DNA of 64,000 bases, taken from the NCBI GenBank assembly GCA_030142905.1, contig JASJOG010000003.1, positions 5,611,501 through 5,675,500 on the forward strand. Direction: 5' to 3'. How positions within the stretch are numbered: the stretch's first letter is position 1; each line of letters starts with the position of its first letter. This DNA comes from Heliopora coerulea. Taxonomy: Eukaryota; Cnidaria; Anthozoa; Scleralcyonacea; Helioporidae. Both the position numbers and the translations under genes were made by a program. The notes beneath the pieces were generated by a model. That model ran no database searches, had not been told where the DNA came from, and worked only from the letters and a program-made list of their open reading frames with translations. Below are positions 33,601-47,000 of the stretch, piece after piece.

Positions 33601-34984
33601 GAATGATTACTGCCTCTAACTTATGATATAGTGATGCCACAGTATGGCAGTGAAACATGGAGGGTGTTGAGTCCATGCAGAGTGGAGCAATGATGTTTAG
33701 AAGCGTCATAAAAGGGGGAATTTACAAACAATTGTTTGTAAATTCCCCCTTTCTCGCTTCATTTAACCGGTACTTTTTGGCGGCTAAAAACGTTTCGCGA
33801 AACCGTGATGAAATTATTACTGTAAGGCGTTCACACGATGCCGGTAGAGGTACAGTTTCATTACGGTTTCAAATCAGTACGGTTAGCATTACGCTTTCAA
33901 ATCGTTACGGTTAGCATTACGGTTTCATGTTTTTTCATACCGGTATCGTGTGAACGCAAGGCCTAACTGTAATGATTTTGTTACAGTTTCATTTCTTACC
34001 GGCATCGTGTGAACGGGGTCGCCAACTCCGTGTTACTTCCACTCAATCCCTGTGATGTCGGCGACGACGCCTCCGACCTTGCATATGACTGAGGTAGTTA
34101 TTTACTTATGTACTGTCTGCCGACGTGGTTGAGTCCAAGTCCTTTGGTTGAGTCGAAATTAAGACTAGCTACGCTAAAAAAACATAAACTTATCAGACCA
34201 TATTCATTTGTTTTCAATCGGTTATTAATTTTGGGGTAATCACCTGATTTTGAATGCAGGCAGTTGTTTTGATTATTCAATGGACCATTAAGGGGTTATT
34301 ATTTTAAGTAAAGACTTGTCTTTACTTAAAATAATAACCTCTTAGTAGGTTATCATTTAATAAGAATAAAACCAGGCTAATGTAGGACATTATCTTCATC
34401 CTAGTTTCTCAGCCCAAGCAACGTTTCGAGAATTCCGACTCACACTAAAATAACTAACCCTTTAAAACATAACTAATGTCATTCAGTACGAACACCACCA
34501 GGCCAACATGCTTAATTTTCAGACGATATCCGAATTTAATAAAAGCACTTGGTATTTCATTACTTGAAAACACTCTTTTACTTGCCATTAGTGTTTCTGT
34601 GTCCCTATTTGCCATGGTCATGTGGAAGAAAGACTGTGACTTCAATTTGTCTTCGTCCCTCTTCATGCAAAATAATGGCAAGCAATCTTCGTTTGACATT
34701 CCAAGTCATCACTTTCTTCGAGTTTCACCACCGGCTATTCACCTTTGGTTGAACAAACGAATCTTCGTTTCAAAATACATCTTTGTCCATTTTCACAGTC
34801 GCCTTTCGCCAAACACGTTAGCCAAATAACGTTGAAGAACATTACTATTCATAAATGTAGAACATCATTTCAATCAGCTTACGTGTACACCCAAAGCACT
34901 TAAACTATGAATTCCCTGTTGAAAAACAGGCAGAACCTCCGGAAAACAAAAGAATATGGTCTGATGAGCACATAAACAAGTTAA

Positions 34985-35023
<39 letters not shown>

Positions 35024-38000
35024 TTAAACTTATTTACACACGGTGGCCTTTCAGTTTCCTGTTTTTCAAAGGGCCGTGTTAAGTTATGAACAATTATATA
35101 CGATACTAATTACAAACTATCAATATATAAACAACTATATAAACAACTATATACAATACTAGTTTACAAACTTTTAATATTACTCTACAGAAAACTATTG
35201 TGTGATATTATTATTGTCCCGGCTCAATTGCATATATCATTGATCACTCTCTTAAAGGCTTTGACAGTGATTTCATTTAGTTTTGTCATTGGAGCTTTGC
35301 CTGCTAAGGTTTCATTCCATAAAGCAGCTCCCCTGTAACCAAAGCTCCGTTTTAGGAAATTTGTTTTGGGCTTTTGCAAATACAGCGTTTTATGATTACT
35401 TCTTAAGTCATACATGGGGTTAGTAGAGACCTTAAACATCTGTGTTAAGTATTCTGGAGCCATACCCTTAAGCACTTTGAACATCATAATAAGTTCTCTA
35501 TTTTTTAATAATGACTGGATAGGGGTCCAATTAAGCATTTGAAAAATATTGGAAGATCTCTCTTCATTTCCTAAACCAGTTATGACTCGGGCCGCTCGCT
35601 TTTGAAATTTAGCCATTTTTGTAAGGTTCGCTTGATTACCATCGTGCCATACAGTAGAGCAGTAATTAAAATAAGGAAGTACAAATGTCTTGTATATAGT
35701 CACTAAAGTTGCTTGGGGGACATAGGGTTTTACTTTTCTAAGTACGGCTATAGAACAAGAAATCTTTTTGCATTGTTCTTCTACATGCTTCGTCCATTGT
35801 AATTTATCTTCGATTATTACCCCGAGCACTTTTTTCTTATAGACTCTTTTGATCGCATGGTCTCCAATTTTAATTACAGGTTCACTTTCTAACTGTTCTA
35901 AACGCTTTCTCGAGCCGACAAGCATGTACTCTGTTTTTCCTTTATTCAACGTTAATTTGTTGGCGTCTAACCATGTTTTAACATTAACAATGTCTATCCC
36001 CAGCTTGTATTCAATTTCAGAGACAGTCTGTCCAGTTGCAGTTAGACTTGTATCATCTGCAAACATAATAGGTTCGGTCATTTGTAAGATATTTGGCAAG
36101 TCGTTTATGTAAATCGTAAATAGAAGTGGTCCGAGATTGGACCCTTGCGGAATGCTACACAAAATATTGCGGAAAGTTGACAAAGAATTATTTACTTTGC
36201 ACACTTGTTTCCTGTTGCTAAGATATGATTGAAACCATAATAGTGCTGACCCACGAACTCCATAGCACTCTAATTTAGATAATAGAATTTTATGGTCAAC
36301 TGTATCGAATGCCTTTTTAAGATCTAAGAACAACACCCCATTAATCAAACCCTCGTCCATGTTTGTCAACCAGTTATTTGTTGCATGGAGTAGTGTTGTT
36401 TCAGTTGAATGATTAGTGCGAAAACCCGATTGCAATATGAATATTATTTTACGTTGTCCCAAGTGTCTCATCAGTTGTTCGTGCACTATTTTCTCAAAAA
36501 TAGTACACGAACATTTTTACAGTTTTATTCAAATGTAAAGACCAAGCGCGAAGCGCCAGGTCTTCACAGTTGAATAAAAACCTCTCCCTAGGCTTTTAAC
36601 CTATATATAATGCCACGTTTAGAATTGTTTGGAGTTCTTCATCTTGCGTAAAAAAGGCAGCAAAGTCGAGCTCGACTGTCAAACCATCGAGAACAATCGA
36701 TTGAACCGACTTAATGACAGTTCCAAGTTGTGTCAAACAAAAGTGTATGCAAGCAGTACATGTAGCATCGTAGAACTTTATTTGAAATCGAATTGTTTAT
36801 CACGAATGTTTCTCACTAAAGTTAATGAACTTTTGGGAGTGTTGAAACCAAATTTATGTGTTTTGGCATAATTGATGTTGGACCTTGGCCTTTGTTTGTG
36901 TATTAATAGTAGCTCTTTAACGACTGAACTTTTTTCCTTCTTTACTTTGTTCTTTGATTGTTTTCACTTGGTTTCTCATTGTTCTTTAGTTTTATGTGGC
37001 CTATATTCAGGACACTGAGTTAACAATACTAGTTTTTACTCTTTTCGGGCCGTATTCGACTTCTGAATTTTACTCTGGCTTAGGACAGACGATGTTACAT
37101 GTCCAGGGGAGACGCCACTGATCGGAAAGGTTAAGGATACCTTAATTAAGCGTAGTCCACACGAGCAAATTTTCTGTGGCAAGTTTTTCAGTGACTATTT
37201 TTATTTGCTTGCATACATGAGAAAATGTGCCCAAATTTTATGACAAATACATTTGCTGAAAAACGGGCTCGTCAGTTTTTATGTGGCATAGAAAAAATGT
37301 CACATGTGAAAGTTTGTTCGTGAGCACAACCCGTCACAGAAAATTTGCCACATCACTCAGAGGTTGGCAGTGGCTTCTTCGATTTTGTCTTCGCTGTCCA
37401 TAGTTATTTCTGGCGCATAGGCTAACGAGTTTTCAACAAAGTATTTGCTCTCTATACACGGGCAAATATCTTTGTCACAGAAAGCTTGCCACAGAAAATT
37501 TGCTCGTGTGCACTTGGCTTCACATATACCGGTTTTGGTTGTCATGTAAAGAGGTCTGTCTTACACGTGAGTTTGGATATGTGTTGTTCTGCAAAAAAAT
37601 ATGGTTGAATGAAAACCGTTTATCATAATTAAGAAATCAAGCACATTTGTTCATGGCGTTCATGTTGAAATGCTTAAATTGAGATATAATCACATTTGTT
37701 TTTCCCTCAACTTTACAGTGGCGAAAAAGATGGTTTAAACTTTGGGAAAACAAGATTCTGGAGTATTATGAGGAAAAAGGAGGAAGACTCAAAAATTCAA
37801 TCGATCTTAATCTTTGTACGTGCGTAGAATCAAATTTATACCACAAGAAATTTCCAAATACATTCAGCATAACAATAAAAGGCAAACAAGATGGCAAATT
37901 TCTTGACAGGACATACTATCTTGTTGCTGAAAGTTCATATGAGATGAAGTCATGGATCGACCAAATTTGCAAAATATGTGATTTTCAAAAAACTGATGGT

Positions 38001-41000
38001 TATACAAGGGGTAAGCATTTTACTGTTACATTGAATCACTCTTATTCGCCGAACAAATGTTGTGTCAGCATTATCAGCACAGCAAAGTTAATACATATGA
38101 GTAAATCTTTAAGTGAAGATTATAATTATGCGCTAAATCAAGTCTTCTCTTGAAAGTGTAAAGACTGAAAAAGGTTAATAGTGTATACGGTTTGTTTTAC
38201 GTGAAATGACACCAGCTAATATTCTACTCAGTAATCTACTTCTTTCAGTCATTAATAAGATTTGTACTCTTTCTTCATGTGCATGTAATCCCTAAACTGA
38301 CCTTTAGTTGTTTTCGAAAGTTGGGCTTCAAAAACAGTCCATAAAATCAGACTACAGTTACAACGTGTGAAGACAGTGTATCCAAACCACTAAACTCTAA
38401 AAAGACTGGAACGATACCTGCATTCTGCAAACTGAATTTTGAAACCAACATGGAGGCTGACATGCTGTGCTGACATGTAGGTCAATTTGCAGGTCATCCC
38501 AGTCCCCTATACGATAAAACGCACAACCTATTGCAAAAAGCTTAACCTAAATTTCGGGGTTTTTGACACTTTTCTTTCTAATCCTTAGTAAGCAGAGGAA
38601 AATGTCGGTAGGACTGCATATTTGTCAGAATTAACTGTCAATGAAAAGTGAAGGATCAATACAACTTTTTCCCACGCGTGATTTTGACTTAGATGGTTGC
38701 CATGTTGGCTTCATTCAATCGTGAGGCCTGGTACTACGAGGTATCGTTCCAGTCTTTAGAGTTCAGTGATCCAAACTCACTAAGTTTTGGTCGAACATTA
38801 AAACCTTTTGATGTGACATTCCATTTTATGACACAATCATCAGATAGACTTAACAAAACAATGCCGTACGAAATTGCAGGAAAAAATTCAGATAATACTA
38901 GATCAAATGATGAAACGTCAGTAAAATTAAATTTCTTTTTTAACAATGTCTCCAATGGGTCTGTTAAAAGCTTTATATGCGGCATTAGCATTCCTGACAA
39001 GATTACGCTTTCCGCCTGGTTTGTCCATTGCCAAATTAAATGAAGCTTGATCGTCAAATCGATCCTACTACGGGGGCCTTACAATTATAGTCGTCGTGAA
39101 TACGTGGAAGCGTTCTTGATGAGGACCTTTGTAGAAGTATGACGGCGTCTTGAATCCTCTACTCCATGCAACTGAAAATTATTCAGTTTCTTAGTTTTTG
39201 AAGAAATATTCTTTTTAAGGCATGTCGTGCTTGACTTTCCCGTAGTCGTGTCTTGACTTGTGTCAACACACCCTCAGGAATTTCGCATTGACTCTTTCCT
39301 ACATGATTTTTTTATCGTTTTGTTTTTTGTTCCCTTTTGTGTTTTGCTTTGTTCTTTCATTTGTTCTATTGTTGTAATTTGTTGTTGTACAACAACAGTA
39401 TGCAGGAAAGGGTTGAATTTGATTTATTTTGATTTAATTTGATTTTAAGTTTTGTGTACAGTTTGAAAAGCCGACCTGTGCGGAGTTTACAAGGTGAGAC
39501 CAAGACAAGCCGTAATAAATTCCATACGGCAGGCAGGTCGGGCGCGGATATTGTGCATTAAGCCTGGGGGCGACCCTTGCGATTTAATGGAAACGTGAAT
39601 CAAAGTGACTCTTGCGATTCTTGCGATTCTAACGATTTGATGGAAACCAGGCTTTACTTGTTAAATGAATACATCTAATGGTCCATGTTTACTACAACTC
39701 GTTTGAGCGGACAAACTGAAGATAAAGTTTATGAAATCAGGTCGAATTTTTGTTCGATTTACAGCTGCATGTATACTCGTTAAACATATTTTTAAAGGCA
39801 TGAAAATATTATTAGTAGTTAAACAAAAGGATCCAATTAATGAATACATGAGCAAGTTAAACCTGCTATTCTTACCAAACAAACTCTTAACTGCTCTTAT
39901 CATATTCACTCCAGGTCCCATGGACGCTAATCGCAGCACGAATGTCAGCGAAACAGCTGCATCAGCACATTATGATGGACATTGTCCGTTGCGTAATCTT
40001 GAGAAGGTGAAAAGTAACAGTACTAGTGACAGCGGTATGCGTGTTCTAATAAATGAAAACAACAACACCAGTGATTTAGCTCCTGTTTCACCGCCAAGTA
40101 CGACGACGTGTCGAAGTGCATACGACGTTGTTCCACCCCCGCGTCCCGCCATAGGTTACTTTGAACAGGGAAGCAAACTCAGCAGTGAAGACGTTGAGCC
40201 TGAGTATGATGTCCCACCACAAAACGCTCAAGAAAGTTATGACATAGTACCACCTCTCAGAAGTCAGTTACGAAACTCATGTCCACTTGACAAGTCATCA
40301 TCTTCTGACGACAGTGCCATTGCTGACCTCAAGACCTCTGAATGTGAGTCATCAGACTATGATGTTCCTCCTGCGAATCAAGATTATGATGTACCACCTC
40401 ATGTGTCACGCTTGGAGCAAAATTATGGTTTTTCGCCTACTTCCCAACCAGCCTACGATATCGTGCCACCCCCAGTTGGTGTCTATAATCCACACCAACC
40501 ATATTCTAACATTGATCCAAGGCCATCCTCTGGAATCTATGACCACGTTCCTCCGCAAGTTCCATCTAAACCAGCTCATTATCAATCACCTAAACCCAGT
40601 GGTCCTAACTACGACACAGTTCCTCCTCCCAGTGGTAAATTGCCTTCTGAAAATTATTCTGAAGAGACTTACGACCACGTTCCTCCCCCAGTGCAAGCGC
40701 CGTCATCTACCCACTCGAGCTCTTCAGGAATTTACGATGTTGTTCCTGCTCGACATAACGATCCCGTCTCCGACTATCATACAGAACATAATGCTGTGGC
40801 ATCCCCACCGATGTCGCAAGCTCCTGATGCATCGGGCAAGGCTTATGTTAATCTAACATTTCCAGTAAAGGATTTTAATTCTTACAAAAAACCTTTGCCT
40901 ATTCCACCGGGCACGATGAATTCCGAAAGATACTCGGGAACTGTAATTAGTTTTGAGTCACATGATGATGTTTATGATGTACCTCCAAAGTGCAGTACTA

Positions 41001-44000
41001 TTCCATCTTCAAATCAATGGCAGCAAGGTAAGATTGATTGTCTTATTTAAGCTTGCAACATTAAATCAGTGTTCACATTCAATGCTTGTACAGGATTTGT
41101 GCTAGTTTACCAGAATTATAGAAGAGATGTGCTAGAAAATAGACCGTCAACTTTTAGAGAAATATACGTTCGTTAGATAATGATTCTTCGAGTTATCTGA
41201 TTCGAATTTTGACTGCCGGGGCAGTTTTGTCAGGGGTGGGCAGGTGCCAGAGGAAAATGATTCAAAACTCGATTCAAAATGTGCCAGGAACACAAGTAGA
41301 CAGGGAAACATCACTTCACAAGTGTAGTTCAAATACTCGCCACTCGTAAAAATAGCTTTGTTTTATTTTAAAAAGTATTTCAGGCAAAAGAATTACCTCA
41401 CTGGAAATCATTTTGTGTAATTGATTGCCTCAAATTATATATTCTTGTTGCGCTACTATATAAACTGTTTTCAAGAGTTCAGTAAAAAGAGGAAACAATT
41501 TTGAAAACTGCTAAACAAGAGGAAAAAGCAATTGTCGTAGTTTTGAAGCAGAAAATTGCCTCCAAAGAAAGTTTTTTCCAAAAGTAAACCATGAAGAAAG
41601 TGCTTTGAGTATATACAAGACCACGTGTGATTGTCGTTTAGAAATGTCAGAAGTGTTGGTTAGCACAAACAAGGCCTGGGAGGCAGAGGTTAAAGCTTTC
41701 ATTAAACCTTTTTGCTGCGGATGATCAAATGGAGATTCGCGGAATGTGTCCCTAATCTCACCATGTTGTGAATTTTCATCACTATGAGAGTTAGCATTGC
41801 AGGTTGTGTATGGAGCTTCTCAAGGAAAAAGATGGTAAAGACGTAGCTCAAATCTAACTTAAATCAAGACTGACTCACAAGTTTAGCTCTGTTACCTATA
41901 GTTTGACCGAGTAATCTGAGAATTCGCGTCGTTGAAAGCGAGGAAATGCAAAATGCTTAAAGATTTAAAAGGACCCTAGGACTGTTTTAAGTTGTGTTAG
42001 ATATGGGTTTCTTTAACTCGGTAGAGACACGTTTGTCAACGACGCGCATGATCTTTGCTGGTATCACCAAACAATACTCGGTATCTAAGTTTTACAAATG
42101 TTCAATCAATGGTCAGTTCTAGCAAAACGTTCTTCTGACTCTAGGTTCTCTTCTTGATGTCTGTTTCTGCTTATTTTTCTCTGCTCTCTATTCTCTGCTC
42201 TCTTGTTCGGGAAGGAGCGTCTCTTTTATAAAAAACGACAATTTGACAATTTGGTGGGCAATTTCGGTTGACAGTGATTGGCTGTGGAAGTTGACTAATC
42301 AGATACATTTTGACCAAGTCTTTTGCCTTGCCAGGTGAAGGCGTTGTTTGGAATGTGACGCGGTCGACAAGAACGTTTGGAAAAGATTTTTTGATACTAA
42401 ATGAATATACTTCCTAACTAAATCGGTATAGTAAGATTGGAACGTAACAGTCTTTATCGTGGTTATGCCATTTTACAGTTTCTTACAAAATTCAAGGCTT
42501 AATTCTAGTCAGAATAATTGTTACATATTAGCTGGAATTCAGTAAAGTATCTAACAAGGCTTGTCTCATAAACCAGAGCAAAGATTTAACAACACTTACT
42601 TTGTACCTTGACCTTGAAAATTCCATAACAGAAGTAACTTTGTTCGTGACATTTTCAAAAGGAGTAATAATGGTTGTACGACCAGAATTCTTAATTATAT
42701 GGTAAGACAATAACTTCATACGTCCTAACCCAGAGAAAACTCCAACAGACATAATTTTTATGTAATATTTCAAGCACGAGTTGGTGTTCTTCCTCCGATT
42801 TCTAGACACCGAGAAACGAGTTAAAAAACGAGGCGAAGGCGAGTTTTTTTAACGAGTTTCGAGGTATCTAGAAATCGGAGGAAGAACACTAAACGAGTGT
42901 TTGAAATTACTTCTCAAACGAACCAGTATTTTAGGCGAAAATCCAGCCGAAAGTTGGAAAAATTCAGCTGTAATCTTCCTCCGATTTCTAAATACTGATT
43001 AATTATGTATTTCTTTTGTTTTTTGTTTATGAGTTATTAATGAGTTTGAGGAGATACTATCGTCTAGCTGTAGCTTAGGTGCTATTTTTACAATAGATTG
43101 CATTGGTATTCAATAAATTCACATTCACTTCTTGATAATTCACTTAATACAAATTGTAGACCACCAAAGATGATAATATGTGTTTCATAACAGTTGGACA
43201 GACTGATGGAAGTTCATTTTCAAGAGGAAGTGCTTGAGTGAATGTTTACATTTCTGGGTTCGAATAAGTAGTGTGACCTATGAACGGCGCCTGTTATGTT
43301 CCAATCTTACTATACCAATTTGGTGAGGAAATATATTCATTTAGTATCAAAAAATCTTTTCCAAACGTTCTTGCCGACCGCGTCATATTCCAAACAACGC
43401 CTTCACCTGGCAGAGCAAAAGACTTGTTCAAAAACAGAACCCGTTTCTTTCCTGACGAAAGGCCTTTGCTCGAAACGTTGGAATTCTTTGAGATCAGTTA
43501 CGACAGTTATCAACCTTTTAACTGTTTACCTTATTTATCACTGTCTACGCAGTATTCTGTTCTTATGATAAAAGTTTGTTTAAATTTAATTAATGACAAG
43601 TACCACTAAAACGTTTAGTTTTAATGTTGCGAAATTTAAGATGTTTTACGTTTTTCTCATATCAGTCGTCATGCAAGCGGTGCATCCATGTACGTGGGAA
43701 GAGTGTGCATAACGTCATTTTCGAAATGGTTATCAAATTTCTTTTACCAGGGCTTAGGCAACAATTTTTGCTAGCTCCGGGTGACTATTTGCCACGGCAT
43801 GCCATTGTGTTTCATGTATGACCCAAATTTACCATACACGACGTGTTGGATATCACAGCGAAAGTGTACTGACATAGCAGTTGGAAAGGCAATAGGAAGC
43901 GCAGTAGGATGAACTGTAGGTGAAGCGGTGAGAAAAATATTAGAAAAATAAAGTAGGTAGAGCATTAGGAAAAGCCACATCAAGTGCAGTAAATAGAGCT

Positions 44001-47000
44001 ACAGATTGAACAATGAGAAGAGCAGTAAGTAAATAATGCAATAGGTAGATCAGTATGGAAAAGTGTATAATAGTAGAAAAAGCAGAATAAAGGATGCAGG
44101 AAATGCAGCAGATGGAGCAGTTGGAAGAGCTATGTATAAAGCAGCAGGAAGGGTATTGGGTGAAGCTAAAGAAAGGGCAGAAGGAAAAGAGAGAGAGAGT
44201 GGTTGGATGGGTTGTATGAAGAGTAGTGCGTAGAGCAAAATGTTGAGCAAAAGGTACAGCAGAGATATATACAGCACAGGAAGACTCGTAGGTAGATCAG
44301 TAGGAAGAGTTGTAGTTGGACCTGTTGGCAGATCACCAATCAGAAGATCAATTGTAGGTCGACCAGTGCAAGGAAGAATAAATACAAGGTCACTGGCAAC
44401 GTAATGTAAGTGTCCTTTTAATAGATCAATGCTTTAGAACAGTGTTGGCAGTCAAAATATTCTTTGTAGCAAAATAAGACTGATTTACCAGTACTTTTGT
44501 GTTTTGTAATGCTGACCATTAAACCCCTGTATCATGAAATTTTTTAGGGTGGCTTGCACCGAAAGTTAATCGTTTTAGCAAACCAAGTGTCCCGAAAGTG
44601 GATCATTCTCCGGCACCGATCGTTGATCGTTCGTCAAAACCTGAAAGTGCTAAATCGAGTAATTACGTAAATCTTCCAAGAAGTGCCACTTTGCGTGAGT
44701 TTGATCGCGAGACGTCCAAAACTAATTTGCAGCGAAGCAAAAGTTCCGCTGGAGATGGACAATTGGACACATATCTTTACATGGAAAGTCCGAAACGAAC
44801 TGAATCGTCAATAAGGTTTAGAAAAAAGAATACCTCTCTTGACGCATCTGAAGAACAAGATGACGATGACGATGACGATGTCTCATATGAATATATGGAC
44901 CTGCGTGGAAGCTGTGGAAGTGCCTCTTACGAGAATTTTAATCGAGAGGATTTAAACCAGTCAATCCAAAAACCAGAGCTATCTCCTGACAATCGGGTAT
45001 TTTATTTATCATTTTGTTTGTTGCTATATTGTTTTATATGTTAGGGACGCAATTACTACTTTCAACACAGGGAGGCCAGCCATGAAAATTTTAACATCCC
45101 ATTGCACTGATGGAACCCACCCAAATTTAGTTTGGGTTATTGCTTTAAATTATCGCCAACGCTTAAAACGTGCATTTTCCACCTGAAATACCAGAAAGTG
45201 GTGCATAAATTTAAGTTCTCTTCTCATTTAAAATGTATTCCTAATTTGCGCTTAATCAGCCGAATATTCTGCGTTTCTCATTATCTTCTTTTGCTGCAAG
45301 AGAAGCGCGTAAGGGTTTACTAAAATGGCGTTTTGTATTTTGCGATTCGTTCTGGTTTTGGTCGTTTTGTTCTGATGTTTTTTTTTTTATTGTGCTTTGT
45401 TTTATGATTTGGTACATTCAGTTTTGATGTAATCGGGGTTTTTTTATATAATTTATATGAAGCTTGCGTTTTTGTTGATTTAATTTATGTTAGTTTGTGT
45501 TGTGATTATATATTTTATATGACTTTATTTTCATGTTCGTTATTTTATGTTAGTTTGATTTTTGTTAGTTTAGTTTTTGCTTGATAAATCTGACATATTA
45601 ATAATTTATTGTACGTTCGACCAGCTTTTATATACATAGTGAAAATCACCGACCTTTCGGACCTAAGCGTCCATCTTCATGGTCTAAAAATAATGATTAA
45701 CCCTTTTTTGACCTGCGAGACTTCGAAGTCCGTCTTTCTATAAGGTTTTTAGTTGAGATGGTAAACAAACGGTTAAAACAAGCTAAACTAAAACACAGAC
45801 CGAAAGTTAAAAACAAGTTAAAACGAGAACAGACAAGTTTTAACTTGAATATTCTAGAACAAAGAGACAAATGAGAGGACAAAACAAATAGAGAACAAAG
45901 AACAAAAAAGGAAAAATTCAGAAGTTAAAGAGACTATGGTATAAAAGAAAATATAGTGCCAAAAATGTAATTCAGTGAAGGTTATTATTTAATACCTTTT
46001 TTCTGCGCTATTACACATCGAAATAGCACTTCTTTCAACCAATAACTGTCGAGAAATTTTTTCATGTACGTTATTATTTGGAAAATCATGTGTTATTGTG
46101 CGTTTTGCGTTTCATCTGCCATACGATTATTTTACTGTTGCTTGGCGTAACATTCCCTCCGTAACAGATTCCAGTATATTGCAGTGTGGTTCGTACAAAG
46201 ACCAGAAGAGCCATTTCGACAGTTTGGCTAATCATGCGTCTCGGCTGCCAGACGACTTGAAAAATGTTTGGAAAATACAATAAAATTACACTTCTATTAA
46301 AATTTGATTACTAAATAATGCCATATATACTTTTTCAAAGACAGCAATTCTGTTTTAAATGACTTTCAAAAAAAACAGTAAGACGCCAATAATCGCAAAG
46401 GTTATAGAGTTCTTACGTTTTGTGATGATGTGTGACATCACCCTCTACATCACCAAACGGAAAAGCTTTCACCATATATTCCATACATTCACTCTCTTGG
46501 TTATTCCTTGAACCTGTATCCTTACCTGAAGTAAGTCAGAAGCTCAAGTTGACTGTCCTTAGCAACTGTAGAGTAGTAACCGAATACGTCTGAACACATT
46601 TAACTTGCAGGTCACATGACATGAGCTTGCTTTCTACTAAGAAAAACTTTTGAAGTGTCAAAGAAGTAAAAAAGTTGCACACAAGGAGAGGTGCTAGCCG
46701 AGTTTTTAGCCGTTTTAAAGGTGTTTGAAAATCAGATGAAACACGACTTTCGAGAGCATGGTATAGCTTCCCAAAAGAATCCGTATTTAAAGAGAAAATC
46801 GAGTTGAAAATCTCACTTAAAGAAGCTGTTTATGTGGCAGGCGAGTCTGCCTGGTGAGCGGAACAGCCCGTGAAGCAAGATCTCGCGTCATTACCATTTT
46901 GTTGTTAGTTTTCCTTTCCGTTTACATGGACAAACGGGCCAGCCCGGTAAGCGAGATCTTGGTAGGTGGGATGAACATTTCCCCATGTAAACACTAGCCG

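Larger units (their letters stand above)
34984..36512 (-). mobile_element. LINE retrotransposon, 5'-truncated, antisense in GAB-like intron 1
   Basis: The 3' end (left) is an (AAT)n tract at 34984-35022 preceded by a 3' UTR with GGCCTTTCAGTTTCC, related to the tail at 62640-62720. The RT frame fills 35224-36486. The 5' end stops in a hairpin at 36477-36512. Microsatellite tail and RT type fit the jockey/CR1/L2 group; the exact clade is not determined. Confidence 0.85.

Noticed and set aside
38693..39057. Overlapping long frames on both strands in GAB-like intron 2
   Set aside because: Partly inside the MITE at 38388-38768 and without domain. The exon 2 to exon 3 phases agree without an extra exon.
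40287..40856. 189-residue second frame in GAB-like exon 3
   Set aside because: It overlaps a well-supported exon in another frame and has no domain.
43190..43245. Short exon after TAACAG (LDRLMEVHFQEEVLE)
   Set aside because: The sequence looks exon-like but stops at once, does not fit the GAB-like phases and has no homologous domain.
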